NCBI RefSeq assembly: GCF_029525575.1
Contig: NZ_JAPDIA010000003.1
Location: forward strand, 1,232,214 to 1,296,213
DNA from: Cohnella rhizosphaerae
GTDB lineage: Bacteria; Bacillota; Bacilli; Paenibacillales; Paenibacillaceae
Direction of reading: 5' to 3'
DNA: 64,000 nt
Position numbers and translations under genes: made by a program. Every line of letters begins with the position of its first letter. Within the stretch, counting starts at the first letter, position 1. Below the pieces are notes generated by a model that was given only the letters and a program-made list of their open reading frames with translations, ran no database searches and was not told the DNA's origin. Positions 39,184 through 49,796 of this stretch are shown here, one piece after another.

Positions 39184-40280
39184 TCAATCCAGGGCTTGCC
39201 GCCGCTTGCGCAGGCTGCCGACGATCCACAGCAGGAGAGGTATCGCGATATAGAGCGCGGGATAAAAAACGTCGGTCAGCCACGCGCTGCGGAACGGAAA
39301 CGACAACTGCACGATCTGCGCGCTGTAAAGGACGTAGCCCAGCCATGCGACGGTCAACGCGCCGGCGATTCGTTTCCAATGGCGATAGCCGCTCCATTCG
39401 GCCAGCCCGTAGCTCAGGATGAACAAGCCGATCGCGAGCTTGATGAAGGCGCCGAGCAGCCAGAGCGGGATGTAGAACACATCGATGTTCTGGATAAAGT
39501 TAAGAATGGATATCATCTTCGTCAGCGAGTAGACAGGAACGACCAACTTGGCCGCCATGTCGGGACCGGTCACGGCCAGCATCGCGAACGTCGCGAGCAG
39601 CCCCCAGCAGGCGGACACCGCGGTTCCCCACAGTATCCCGCGCGAGGCGGTCCGTTTATTTTCGGCAAAAAAAGAACAGCATGAGGACGATCGAAGGATC
39701 CAGCATGTAGTTAAACGCGTTAAAGGCCCCGGTGCCGATCCGCAGCCAGCCCGAGTCGGCATAGACGGGCAGAAGCCGCTTCAGATCCATCTCCTGCGGA
39801 TTAAGGAACAACTGCGCGAACAGGATCAGGATGAAGATGGGACCGATCACCTCCGCGCATCGGCTGACCGCCGTGATCCCCCCCTTTGTACACCGCGTAA
39901 AACACGAGAAAGAGCATGCAAAGAAGGACCGCGGACATGGGTGTATTATGCAGCATGACGAGGTTTTGAAAATTCGCCATGTCCTTGACGGTCGTGGACA
40001 TCTGCAGGAACCAGTGGACGAAGTAGGCCGTGACGACGATTTTGCCGGCCACGGTGCCGAGCAGATCCTTCATCATCTTGACGAGCGTCTTGTCCCGATT
40101 TTGCATGCACACCCGCAGCATGAGCCAGGTGACGGCCATCATGAGCCCGTCTCCGAGCAGGATCGAGATCCACGCGTCCTGGCGCGCCTCGTTCACGGCG
40201 ATCGTGATCGGGATGTAGGAGAACATGATCATGGACGAGATGCTGGTCATCCAGAACAGCTGGTACCCGCTTAATTTCAT
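39184..40280 (-). CDS. Spore germination protein, GerAB/GerKB family; two frameshifts
   Basis: About 364 residues after repair, ten predicted membrane helices, APC-type fold. The start MKLSGYQLFWMTSIS is typical of the B subunit. Two breaks, in a C7 run (39878-39884) and an A7 run (39667-39673), are both repaired by dropping one base, joining YAVYKGG-ITAVSRCAEVIGPIF and LMLFFF-AENKRTASRG. The protein is a subunit of the inner-membrane nutrient receptor of the spore. It follows the A and C subunit genes; order A-C-B. Confidence 0.9.
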
Positions 40281-40302
40281 CGTGCTCCCCCTCGCCGCGC
40301 AT

Positions 40303-41463
40303 TCAATTCATATTCCCGCCGCTCGATCCGATGGAGATGAGCCGAACGTCGGTCCTGACGGTGACGTCGAGCGTCTTGAACCGCTCGTCCCAGTCGCCTT
40401 GCCGCGACCTCCACCAGTATGGATCATGCCTGTGGAGATGTTCGCCGATGCCGAAGATATCCGGCCCCCATCGCTGAATTTTTTTCACCGTCCGCTGAAA
40501 ATTCCTTTGGATCTCTTCGTTCAGATAGCGCTCCGTCTCGGTCATGCTGCGGATTTCGGACATGTCGAGCGAGGTCGTGTTTTCGACGAGATACGCTTGC
40601 GCCTTGACTTCCAGTTCGGCGCATTTGGATTCGCCGCAGTCCTTCGTCCGGATTTTGCGCTTCAGATGGACGAGCCTGAACGACAAGAGGCCTTGTCCGT
40701 TTTTCCCGGGAATCGTCATGCCGTGATACGCGACCTTGCCGGACATCCAGCCCGCGGCCGCGCTTTCTTCCTCGTCCAGGATGCCCTGGATGCGAAGCTG
40801 CTTGTTCAAGACGGCAAAGCCGTACAGCGAGGCGAACGGTTCGGGCGCCTTGCCGTCCGACTTCAGCTTCTCGACCTTCAGCACCGGCAGCAGGGGACGC
40901 AGGCCGCCGGCATCATGCTCGAGAATAAGCTGCCTGGACGAAAATCGCGTCAATCCGTTGATGTGCAGCTCCTTCTCGGCGGCGATGCTCGTGAGACGCT
41001 CGAGCGGGTGTTTGAGCATGAGCAGCTCCTTGGCGCTGTCGCCCCGCACCACGAGCGTCAAGTCCCGCATATTGTTGGCGGGATCGCGGCCGAGCTTGTC
41101 GAAGAGCTTGCCGGCGTCGTCCTGCTTAAAAAACGCTTCGCTGATCGCGATCAGGATACGGTGACTCGTCATCAGTCTGCGGGACATTTTTCGCTGAATC
41201 TTTTCGGAGGCTTCGAACACGTCCCTGCCCGTCGCGGACACGACGACGGAGCTCTTGGCATCGCCGGCGCCGCCCCCCGCGAACGGTCCGCTCAACTGGG
41301 AGGGAATGACGATCTGGTCGCTGATCTCGATCAGTCCGCCCTCCGCGCGGTCGACGGCCGTGCCCATCACGAAGGCGAGCTGGTTCGGCTCGACCGCGTC
41401 CGTGCACGCCGACAGCGCGATCGGCGCCAGCAGACAGCAGGCCGCAAGAAGAAGGGACCGCAT
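40303..41463 (-). CDS. Spore germination lipoprotein, GerAC/GerKC family
   Basis: 386 residues. Signal peptide with lipobox ALSAC at about residues 15-19, then the Ger(x)C domains, ending in the conserved C-terminal part (QRTVKKIQRWGPDIFGIGEHL). The start overlaps the A-subunit stop as TGATG. It anchors to the outer face of the spore inner membrane with the A and B subunits. Confidence 0.94.
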   Translation of the reverse strand: MRSLLLAACCLLAPIALSACTDAVEPNQLAFVMGTAVDRAEGGLIEISDQIVIPSQLSGPFAGGGAGDAKSSVVVSATGRDVFEASEKIQRKMSRRLMTSHRILIAISEAFFKQDDAGKLFDKLGRDPANNMRDLTLVVRGDSAKELLMLKHPLERLTSIAAEKELHINGLTRFSSRQLILEHDAGGLRPLLPVLKVEKLKSDGKAPEPFASLYGFAVLNKQLRIQGILDEEESAAAGWMSGKVAYHGMTIPGKNGQGLLSFRLVHLKRKIRTKDCGESKCAELEVKAQAYLVENTTSLDMSEIRSMTETERYLNEEIQRNFQRTVKKIQRWGPDIFGIGEHLHRHDPYWWRSRQGDWDERFKTLDVTVRTDVRLISIGSSGGNMN

Positions 41464-42916
41464 CAGCTCTGGCGTCCTTTTTGGTTTTTGCCGCCCCGCA
41501 TCCAGAACGGGTAGCGGACGAACAGGTCCTTGATCCGCCTGCCGTCGAACGGCGCCAAGGGGCTCAGATACGGCGTTCCGAACGACTCCAGCATGACCAG
41601 ATGGATCAGCAGGAAGATGATGCCGTAGGCGAAGCCGACGAAGCCGAGCAGGCCGGTGATGAACAGCAGAATATAACGGAGCAGGCGAAAAGGAAGCGTG
41701 GCGCTGTAGCGCGGGATCGTGTAGGCCGCGACCCCTGTCAGCGAGATCACGATGATGATCGGCGTGGAGATGATGCCGGCTTCGACGGCGGCTTGTCCGA
41801 TGACCAGGGCGCCGATGATGCTCACGACCGGTCCCAGCTGATTGGGCAGATGGACGCCGGCCTCCTGCAGTCCGTCGAAGACGAACATCATCAGGAATAC
41901 CTCGATTACGGTTGGAAAAGGCGAGTTTTCCCGCGCCGTGGCGATGCTGATCATGAGGTTGCTCGGCACCATCTCCGGATGAAAGGTCGTCAGCGCTACG
42001 TAGATCGCCGGCAAGGCGAAGGAAATAAACGTCATGACGTAGCGGATGAACCGGGTGAGCAAGACGAACACGAACCGCTCGAAGTAATCGTCCGCGGACT
42101 GCAGTCCCGACCACAAAGTCACGGGAAGCACGAGCGCGAACGGCGTTCCGTCCGTGAGCAGGGCGATCTTGCCCTGAAGCAGGCTCGCCGACACGATGTC
42201 CGGACGCTCGGTATTTTGAATTTGCGAGAAGAGCGAAAACGAGTTGTTTTCGATCCATTCTTCGATATAGGCGGAATCGATGACGCCTTTCAGTTCGATG
42301 CCCCGCAGCTTCTCCCGGACGCTGGCCAGCACCTCGCCGTCGGCCAGCCCTTGCATGTAAACGAGCGCGACTTCGGTCTGCGTATATTCGCCGATCGTGA
42401 AGGCTTCCATCTTCAGGTCCGCATGCACGATTCTGCGCCGGATCAGCGACTGGTTCGCGCGGATGTTTTCGACGAAGCCTTCCTTCGAGCCGCGCAGCGT
42501 CGATTCCTTGAGCGGCTCCTGGATGCTGCGCTGCTCGTACGCCTGGACCTGCGCGACGAGCGCCGACGCTTCGCCGTCCGCGAGAATCGCCGCGTTGCCC
42601 TGCAGGATCTGCTTGACAAGGCCCGCCATCGACGTCTCCGTCTTCACGTTCGAGAGCGGCACCCGCGGCGAAGCGTCTCGGCCAGCGACGGCAGCCGGTC
42701 GAGGCCGTCCGGCAAGCCGGCGTAGAGGAGCGGTCTCAAGAGCAGCTGTTCGATGCCGTCCGTGCCGGCCATGCCGTCGAGATAGACGAGCATCAGCAGG
42801 GGACGATTTTTGTGCGCGAAGGTGCGGATGACGATATCCGAGCCCGGATGGAGCCGCCGCTTAAGCTCGGCCTCGTTCTCGCTCAAACGCCCGCTGATGG
42901 CCTCCATGCCGTTCAC
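41463..42916 (-). CDS. Spore germination protein, GerAA/GerKA family; one frameshift
   Basis: About 484 residues after repair. The soluble N-domain (RLHPGSDIVIR...LLRPLL) and the membrane domain with the family hallmarks RGSKEGFVENIRANQSLIRRR, TEVALVYMQGLAD and PFALVLPVTLWSGLQSADDYF are all present. The frames join near 42662-42670. Unlike the other breaks in this window, this one needs one added base (or two removed). The gene leads the A-C-B operon. Confidence 0.9.
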
Positions 42917-43110
42917 CCCGTTCCCAAGTATGCGTTCGCGAGGAATATTATGGGCCGAGGCGCGGCCGTCTATGCGCGGGCATTCGCGGGGATACCTATA
43001 ATCCGGGCAGTCGCTTCGGAATGTTTACCGGATGGATACAACGTCTCTGCATTTTTGAAATATCCGCCGGATACATTGGATATAAAACAACGATAGCGAG
43101 GTACATATCC

Positions 43111-44211
43111 TTGGAAAAATGGAGCAAGCCTTTGATCGTCCTGGCCGCGGCCGTCATGCTGAACGGATGCGGCGCGCGCGCCGGCCATTCCGCGGGCGCC
43201 ATCCCCGCGCAAGGGTCCGCCTCGCACGCGCCGCCGGCGCACGAAGCCGTTCCGGCGTCCGTCAAGCAGACGAAGCCGATCGAGATGATCTTCGCCGGCG
43301 ATACGATGATGGACGGCAGCGTGAAGGAAGCGATCCGCGTCCACGGCGCCGACTACCCGTTCAGCCAGATCAAAGATGAGGTCGGCCGGGCGGATTATGC
43401 CGTGCTGAATCTGGAGACCTCGGTCACCGAAGCGAAGGACAAGGATCTTAATCAGCGCTTTAATTTCAAATCGTCGGCAAGCTCGCTCAAGGGCATCAAA
43501 AACGCGGGCTTCGACATGGTGTCGCTTGGCAACAACCATGTGCTCGACTACAAAGAGCGGGGGCTGAGGGACACGCTCAGGAATGTCGAGAAGGCAGGCT
43601 TGCGCCATGTGGGAGCGGGTCTGAACGAGGAGGAGGCGTTTCATTTCGAAACGGTGAAGCTGAACGGCGCGACGGTCAAAATCGGCGCGGTGACGCGCTT
43701 CATGCCGACGACCGCCTGGAACGCGACGGCAGACAAGCCGGGCGTCGCCAGCGCCTACGAGCCGGAGAAGCTGCTGGCGGCCATCCGGTCCGCGAGCGCC
43801 GGCGCGGATTATACGCTCGTGTTTATCCATTGGGGGGTGGAGAATACGACGTCCCCGCAGCCCTGGCAGCGCGAGCTGGCCGCGGATATGCTCGACGCGG
43901 GCGCCAGCGCGGTCATCGGCAGCCACCCGCATGTGCTGCAGGGCTTCGAGTTTCACGAAGGCAAGCCGATCGCTTACTCCATCGGCAACTTCCTGTTCCC
44001 CGACTACGTGAAGGGCAAGAAGGCGGACACGGGCTTGCTCAAGCTGACCTTGGACAAAGGCAAGGTCGGCATCGCCTTTCATCCGCTCGCGATCCGGCAC
44101 AACCAGATCGTCGGCCGCGACGCGACTTACGAAGCGGCCCAGCTGCGCTATCTGGAGGATCTCTCCGTTGGCGCGGTGCTGCACGACCGGACGTTCGTCG
44201 AACGGAAGTAG
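43111..44211 (+). CDS. CapA-family lipoprotein (poly-gamma-glutamate synthesis-like metallophosphatase fold)
   Basis: 366 residues from TTG 43111, chosen because GAGGTA lies just upstream and it yields a lipoprotein signal (LIVLAAAVMLNGC). The longer in-frame ATG at 43021 would bury that signal. CapA motifs: FAGDTMMDG, NLETSVT, LGNNHVLDY, FIHWG, GSHPHVLQGFE and SIGNFLFP. Family members are tied to polyglutamate capsule or are uncharacterised calcineurin-like enzymes; no capBC genes are nearby, so I would not assign capsule synthesis. Confidence 0.9.
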   Translation: MEKWSKPLIVLAAAVMLNGCGARAGHSAGAIPAQGSASHAPPAHEAVPASVKQTKPIEMIFAGDTMMDGSVKEAIRVHGADYPFSQIKDEVGRADYAVLNLETSVTEAKDKDLNQRFNFKSSASSLKGIKNAGFDMVSLGNNHVLDYKERGLRDTLRNVEKAGLRHVGAGLNEEEAFHFETVKLNGATVKIGAVTRFMPTTAWNATADKPGVASAYEPEKLLAAIRSASAGADYTLVFIHWGVENTTSPQPWQRELAADMLDAGASAVIGSHPHVLQGFEFHEGKPIAYSIGNFLFPDYVKGKKADTGLLKLTLDKGKVGIAFHPLAIRHNQIVGRDATYEAAQLRYLEDLSVGAVLHDRTFVERK

Positions 44212-44230
44212 CCGGGGCAGGCGGGCGGCG

Positions 44231-44370
44231 CATCTCCATACGACAAGGGCGAGGCAGAGCCGCATCGCCATGCGACAAGGGCGAGGCGTCGCGGGATCTC
44301 CATGCGACGATCGGGAGACAGCGCCGCATCTCCCCGTGATCGGCCGAGGGCAGCGCCGCATCGCCAAGCG
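44231..44370. repeat. Degenerate 32-bp tandem repeat
   Basis: A motif near CATCTCCATGCGACAAGGGC starts at 44231, 44263, 44295, 44327 and 44359, exactly 32 bp apart, with growing divergence along the array. It fills the space between the convergent CapA and GH4 genes and abuts the shared terminator. Confidence 0.75.
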
Positions 44371-44374
44371 AAAA

Positions 44375-44413
44375 AGAAGCGGCAGCCCCTATTAACGGGC
44401 TGCCGCTTCTTTT
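44375..44413. terminator. Intrinsic terminator between convergent CapA and GH4 genes
   Basis: AGAAGCGGCAGCCC and GGGCTGCCGCTTCT form a perfect stem around CTATTAAC, followed by TTTT on the plus strand and preceded by an A-run that would serve the minus strand. It overlaps the last codon of the GH4 gene. Confidence 0.93.
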
Positions 44414-45804
44414 ACTTCGCGCGCGTGAAGTGGTACAGGTCGCCCGCCGGCTGCGGAAGGTCCGGCCAGTTGCGGCCTTCGCCGTTGAACTGGGGCAGCC
44501 ATGGCGCGAGCGCCTCCAGCATCTCGTCGACCATGCGCCATACCTGCTCGGTGCTGCAGACGGCGGCCGTGAGCGGATCGTGCAGCACGGCGAGCTTCAC
44601 GAGCTCGCGGTTGCCGGTCAGCGCCGCCTCGACGGCCATCTCCTGCACGCTGATGCTCGCGCGGCAGGTCGCGGCGCAGGCCATCGGGAGATCGCCGATG
44701 TACGTCGGCGCGATGCCGTTGCGGTCCACGTAGCACGGGATCTCGATCGTGGCGCCGTCCGGCAGGTTCGTGATCATGCCGCGGTTCTCGATGTTGAAGT
44801 TGCCGCGGTACGTCTTGCCCGTCTCCAGCGCTTCGATGATGTACGAGCCGTGCTCCTCCGAGCGTTGGCCGAGCGGGATGGACGCGATCTCGCCGCTCAG
44901 CATCTTCGGGTACGTCTCCTTGTAGTCGACGAAGCGCGTCAGGCAGTGCTCCAGATAACCCGCCGTCACCCCGCCGATCCATTCCTTGTCGTTGATCCAC
45001 TTGGACATGTCGGCGGATTTCTTGCGGTACCAGGGGAGGTATTCGCTCAAGTGACCGTTCGACTCCGTCGAGTAGTAGCCGAACCTGCGCAGCACGTCGA
45101 TGCGGCACGGCTCTCTTTGCGGCAGCGTCGGGTGGTTCTCGAACGCTTCGAGCAGATGCGGCGTCAGATCCTTGCCCTTGTGGGAAATGTTGACGAACCA
45201 CGTCTGGTGGTTAATGCCCGCGCAAATCTGGTCGATCTCGTCCTGCGGCAGGCCGAACGCTTCGGCGATCTGCTCGTGGCCATGCTGCACGCCGTGGCAC
45301 AGGCCGACGACCCGGACGCCGCCGGCGCGCCGGACGGCCCACGTATTCATCGCCATCGGGTTGGAATAGTTGAGCAGCAGCGCGTTCGGCGCGAGCTCCC
45401 GCATGTCCTTGGCGATGTCGAGCAGCACGGGGGATCGTGCGAAGCGCGAAGAACACGCCGCCCGGGCCGAGCGTGTCGCCGACGCATTGCTCGACGCCGT
45501 ACTTCAGCGGGATCTCGATATCGTGGCGATACGCCTCGAGACCGCCGACGCGAGCGAGGCAGATGACGTAGTCGGCGTCCTTGATCGCATCGCGCTGGCT
45601 GGTCGTCGGCACGATCTTAACGTCCGTCAGGCCGTTCGTCTCGAGCATGCGCTCGCTCAGCTTGGTCACCATCTCGAGCGTCTCCGGATCGATGTCCATC
45701 AGCCGGAATTCGGTATCGCGGAATTCGGGCACCGCCATCAAGTCCATGATCAACCTGCGGGTGAAGTTAATGCTTCCGGCCCCGATCATTGCGATTTTCA
45801 ACAT
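44412..45804 (-). CDS. Glycoside hydrolase family 4 (alpha-galactosidase-like); one frameshift
   Basis: About 463 residues after repair. NAD-binding N-terminus MLKIAMIGAGSINFTR, then NYSNPMAMNTWA, GLCHGVQ (Cys/His metal site) and AGINHQTWF. GH4 enzymes cleave glycosides by an NAD- and Mn-dependent redox-elimination mechanism in the cytoplasm. It looks most like MelA alpha-galactosidases; alpha-galacturonidase (LplD) is the alternative. The break is in a G5 run (45429-45433); one base less gives FALRTIP-VLLDIAKDMREL. CGGAGGTC precedes the ATG. Confidence 0.92.
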
Positions 45805-45941
45805 TTTATATCGACCTCCGTATGAAATAATTGCGCATTACATCCTCTCGGCTAATATCATAGAATCCTGATATGCGGGGCGTAAATAGCATAATATTTT
45901 CACCGGATTGATAAAATATTGCGCCGTTCGCGAACGGTGTG

Positions 45942-46814
45942 TCAGTCGATAAAAATGTGGTGTTCGGGGATGTCGTCCGTACTGTCGCGGAACTGCTGGG
46001 GCGAAGCGTCCATCAGCTTGCGGAACACTTTGCCGAAGTAGCTGCCGTTGTCGAAGCCGGTCGCCGCGGCGATGGCCCCGATCGGCTGATCGGTCTGCCG
46101 GAGGAGCCGGGACGCCTGTTCGATCCGGATCTTGGTCAGATAATGGATCGGCGTAATGCCGGTATGCTTCAGGAAAAGCCTGCAAAAGTGATACTTGGAC
46201 ATGCCGGCTTCGGCGGCGATCTGCTCCAGCGTCAGGAAGCGGTGGTATTGCGCGTCCATGAACTTCAAGGCGGCGGCCACCGAATCGGGGACGGGGCGTC
46301 CGGCGTCCGGCCTGCCGTCGACGGCCCGCAGGCAGGCCACGATCCATTCGTACAGGCGGACGGACAACTCGTACTTGTCGAGGCCCGTTTTCGCCTGCGC
46401 GCTCTCCATCATCTCCCACAGCATGGCGATCGGCTGCGCGTTCGGCTTGAAGGAGACGACCGGCCCGGCCTTCGCGACGATATCGTTCCAGTAGCCTTCG
46501 ACATGCCGGCCCGCCGCCGTCAAAAAGATAAACTCCCAAGGCTCGCCGCCGGCATCCGGGCTGTAGTAATACTCGTGATTGTCCGGCACGGTCACGAAAA
46601 AACCGTGGTGCTTCGGAATGCGATAATGCTTGCCCCCGATCGTCAGATTGCCTTCCCCCGACAAGGTGTACTGGAACAGCGCGAACTTGTCCCCGCGCGT
46701 CCGCCCGTTCCAGCGGTAGCTGCCGCTCACGGCGCTCTCCCAGCCGATCGTCCGGATCGCCATCAAGGCATCCGTCGGTTCCGCGTATCGGAATCCAAAG
46801 TTGGTTCTGAGCAA
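45942..46814 (-). CDS. AraC-family regulator with cupin sensor
   Basis: 290 residues. Cupin-like N-domain (GNLTIGGKHYRIPKHHGFFV) and a two-HTH AraC domain (LTLEQIAAEAGMSKYHFCRLF; IGAIAAATGFDNGSYFGKVF). TTG start with GGAGG 10 nt upstream. It is divergent from the CE7 esterase and upstream of the GH4 gene on the same strand, and probably controls both. Confidence 0.94.
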   Translation of the reverse strand: MLRTNFGFRYAEPTDALMAIRTIGWESAVSGSYRWNGRTRGDKFALFQYTLSGEGNLTIGGKHYRIPKHHGFFVTVPDNHEYYYSPDAGGEPWEFIFLTAAGRHVEGYWNDIVAKAGPVVSFKPNAQPIAMLWEMMESAQAKTGLDKYELSVRLYEWIVACLRAVDGRPDAGRPVPDSVAAALKFMDAQYHRFLTLEQIAAEAGMSKYHFCRLFLKHTGITPIHYLTKIRIEQASRLLRQTDQPIGAIAAATGFDNGSYFGKVFRKLMDASPQQFRDSTDDIPEHHIFID

Positions 46815-46846
46815 TATAATGCGACCTCCAACTCAATTATTTGCGA

Positions 46847-46875
46847 TTGAAGCAAGGACGAATATGGCCTACATT
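46847..46875 (+). promoter_or_regulatory. Probable promoter of the CE7 esterase gene
   Basis: TTGAAG (46847-46852) and TACATT (46870-46875) are 17 bp apart, 60 bp before the esterase start and close to the divergent AraC start. Confidence 0.5.
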
Positions 46876-46934
46876 CAAAAATAGGAATGACAAATTTGCA
46901 AATATTGTACTACGAGGGAAAGGGGCGATGGAAG

Positions 46935-47894
46935 ATGCCGACGATCGATATGCCGCTTGAGCAGCTCGGCACGTATGCAGGGAGGAATCCGAAGCCCGCC
47001 GATTTCGACGCCTATTGGGCGCGGGCGCTCGCTGAGATGAGGGATGTCGACCCGGCAGTGGAGATCGTCGAGAGCGGCTTCGAGGTCCCTGGCGCGGATT
47101 GCCTGCATCTGTACTTCACGGGCGTCGGCGGCGCGCGCATTCATGCCAAGTACGTGCGGCCGAAGCACGCGAAGGAGCCGCATCCGGCGGTGCTGCAGTT
47201 CCACGGCTACGCCCATCATTCGGGCGACTGGATCGACAAGCTGGGCTATGCGGCGGCGGGCTTTTCCGTGCTGGCGATGGACTGCCGCGGGCAGGGCGGA
47301 CGCTCGGAGGATAGAGGCGGGGTCAAAGGGACCACGTTCAGAGGACATATCGTCCGCGGGCTCGACGACCACCCGGACCGGCTGCTTTTCCGCGATATAT
47401 TCCTCGACGCGGCGCAGTTGGCGGGCATCGCGATGTCGCTGCCGGAGGTGGATGCCGGCCGGGTGGGGACGATCGGCGGCTCGCAGGGCGGCGGACTCGC
47501 GCTGGCCTGCGCGGCGCTGGAGCCGCGCATCCGGCGAACGGCGCCGAGCGTGCCTTTCCTGTGCGACTACAAGCGCGTATGGGAGATGGATCTGGCGAGA
47601 GACGCCTACGAGGAGCTGCGCACCTATTTCCGCCTTTTCGATCCCCAGCACAAGCGCGAGGAAGCGATTTTCGAGCGGCTCGGCTATGTCGACGTGCAGC
47701 ATCTGGCGGACCGGATCCGGGGCGAGGTCATGATGGGCGTCGGGCTGCTGGACACCGTATGCCCGCCCTCCACGCAGTTCGCGGCCTACAACAGGATCGT
47801 CGCGGGCAAACGGATGGAAATTTATCACGACTACGTGCACGAGCGGCTTGCCGACTTCGAGGACAAGGCGCTGCAATTCATGCTGGGCATGTAG
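46935..47894 (+). CDS. CE7 acetyl xylan esterase / cephalosporin-C deacetylase family
   Basis: 319 residues, cytoplasmic. All three CE7 signatures are present: CRGQGG, GGSQGGG with Ser183, and YVHE with His302; Asp273 (GLLDTVCPPS) completes the triad. The family deacetylates imported xylo-oligosaccharides and other small acetyl esters. Start at the ATG giving MPTIDMPLEQLG, with AAAGGGGCG upstream. The neighbouring two-component and transporter genes suggest it handles acetylated plant oligosaccharides. Confidence 0.95.
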   Translation: MPTIDMPLEQLGTYAGRNPKPADFDAYWARALAEMRDVDPAVEIVESGFEVPGADCLHLYFTGVGGARIHAKYVRPKHAKEPHPAVLQFHGYAHHSGDWIDKLGYAAAGFSVLAMDCRGQGGRSEDRGGVKGTTFRGHIVRGLDDHPDRLLFRDIFLDAAQLAGIAMSLPEVDAGRVGTIGGSQGGGLALACAALEPRIRRTAPSVPFLCDYKRVWEMDLARDAYEELRTYFRLFDPQHKREEAIFERLGYVDVQHLADRIRGEVMMGVGLLDTVCPPSTQFAAYNRIVAGKRMEIYHDYVHERLADFEDKALQFMLGM

Positions 47895-47940
47895 CGCCGG
47901 AGGGGGCGGGTGCGCTCGGTATGCGCACGGTGCGATACGA

Positions 47941-47968
47941 AGAGGAGCGACGCCGCCCCTCTTTTTTT
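47941..47968 (+). terminator. Intrinsic terminator after the CE7 gene
   Basis: AGAGGAGCG and CGCCCCTCT pair with one mismatch around ACGC and are followed by seven Ts. Confidence 0.75.
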
Positions 47969-48036
47969 GCTATTCTGATGTGGAAGCGGCGCGGCGGTTC
48001 TATGCCGGGCCTGCGAGATCGCGGCGGAGGGGTGTC

Positions 48037-49796
48037 ATGGGAACTTTTTTTGAAAGCGCTAACAATTTATCCCAAGCTCGTGTTGTCTTTTTTTGCTGAT
48101 GATCATCCCTATCTATCTGTCCAGCCTGCTCATGAACCAGTCGGGGCATGATGTCGTTAAGAAGCAGATCTCGGCTTCGATGGCGTCGCGCGTCCATTTT
48201 TACCTGTCCTCGCTGGAGACGGAGCTGGCCCGGCTCCGCCGCCTCCAGATGGAGTACGTGAGCGACGACGACCTGCTCAGCCTGGGCACCGCTGTATCCC
48301 GGATGAACGACTTCGAGCGCTCGCGCACGATCTTGTCGGTGAAGAGCAAGCTCTATCTTCTCAAGAGCTCCAGCCCGTTCGTAGAAAACGTGAAGCTGTA
48401 CGTCCCCGCGCTGGGGCGCAGCATCATGGCCAACAACTTCGACGATACGATTCCCGAGGCCGAGCTTGCGGCCATGCTCGAGCCCGGGAATATGAGCGCG
48501 ACCGTCTTCGGATTCCAGGGCCGGCTGCTGCTGAGCGGCGTTTATCCGGACGCGATCTACGTGAACCGCCAGCCGGTGCTGGCCATCGAGATCGAGCTGT
48601 CCAAGGCGGAGATCGTCCGCACGCTCTCGTCCATGGCGAACGGGGAGGCGGGCGGCGCGGTATGGATGAGCGCAGACGGCACCTGGAACGTGACGTCGGG
48701 CCTTCGGCCGCCGGTGCTGTCCGAGCTGTCCGGGGCGATCGGAACCAAGCCGGCGGACGACCGCGCCTCGGCGCCCGGCCAGTTCACGATGAAGACGGAC
48801 GCCGGCTCCTTTTTCGTGGCCCATGAATATTCCCCGGTCCTCGATTCGACGCTTGCGGTGCTGGTGCCGGCGGAGAAGGTGATGCAGCCGCTCAACCGCC
48901 ACCGCGACTGGATCTGGCTGCTCTCGCTCATCGCGCTGGTGCTGGTCGTCGCCTTTTCCTATTGGATTCACCGGCTCATCCACAAGCCGATCAAGCGGCT
49001 GGTCGTCTCCTTCCGCAAGGTGGAGAAGGGCGACCTCGGCGTGCGCGTCTATCACCGCAACCAGGACGAGTTCCATTACCTGTACAACCAGTTCAATCAC
49101 ATGCTCGGCCGGATCGAGACGCTGATCGGAGAGGTGTACGAGCAGCAGATAAGGTCGCAGCGCTCCGAGCTCAAGCAGCTGCAGTCGCAGATCAATCCGC
49201 ACTTTTTCTACAACAGCTTTTTCATCCTGCAGGGCCTGGTGCAGATGCGGGAGCACGAGCTGGCGGACAAGATGTTCCGTCATCTGGGCAGCTACTTCCA
49301 GTTCATCACGCGAAACGGGGCGGAGACGGTCACGCTCGAGCAGGAGATGAAGCACGCAAGCTCGTACGTGGAAATTCAGAAGTTTCGCTTCTCCGGAACG
49401 ATCGAGGTGGAGCAGGAGGAGCTGCCCGCCGAATGGGCGCAGGCTGAGGTGCCGCGCCTCATCGTGCAACCGCTCATCGAGAATGCCTACTTGCACGGTC
49501 TCGAAAACAAGACAAGCGACGGGCGGTTGCGCATCGGCTTCCGGGAGGAGCCGGACGGCCGGCTGCGCATCGGGATTGAAGATAACGGCGAAGAGCTGGA
49601 CGATCTTCAGCTGGAGCGGCTGCGCAAGTCCGTCTCCGCGGCGGATCGGGCGATCGAGACGACGGGCCTGCTGAACATCCACCGCAGGCTGCAGCTCAAG
49701 TTCGGGCCGGACTGCGGCCTGTCGCTGTCGCGCAGCGCGCTGGGCGGGCTGAAGGCGGAGCTGACGATACGCAAAGACAAGGAGGATACGGCATGA
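48037..49796 (+). CDS. YesM-type sensor histidine kinase; two probable frameshifts near the start
   Basis: About 585 residues after repair. TM1 (YPKLVLSFLLMIIPIYLSS), extracellular sensor, TM2 (WIWLLSLIALVLVVAFSYWI), HAMP, His_kinase (QSQINPHFFYNSFFIL) and HATPase (PLIENAYLHGL). T7 runs at 48045-48051 and 48088-48094 each seem to carry an extra T: correcting both gives an ATG start at 48037 (MGTFLKALTIYPKLV) with GGCGGAGGGG well placed. If only the second is wrong, the start would be GTG 48032 or ATG 48002. It pairs with the regulator that overlaps its stop. Confidence 0.9.
48051..48064 (+). promoter_or_regulatory. cre-consensus site inside the 5' end of the kinase gene
   Basis: TGAAAGCGCTAACA fits the CcpA cre consensus TGWAAGCGNTWNCA fully. 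It lies 14 bp after the proposed start codon, a place where CcpA can block elongation. It could place this kinase, its regulator and perhaps the transporter under glucose repression. Confidence 0.65.
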
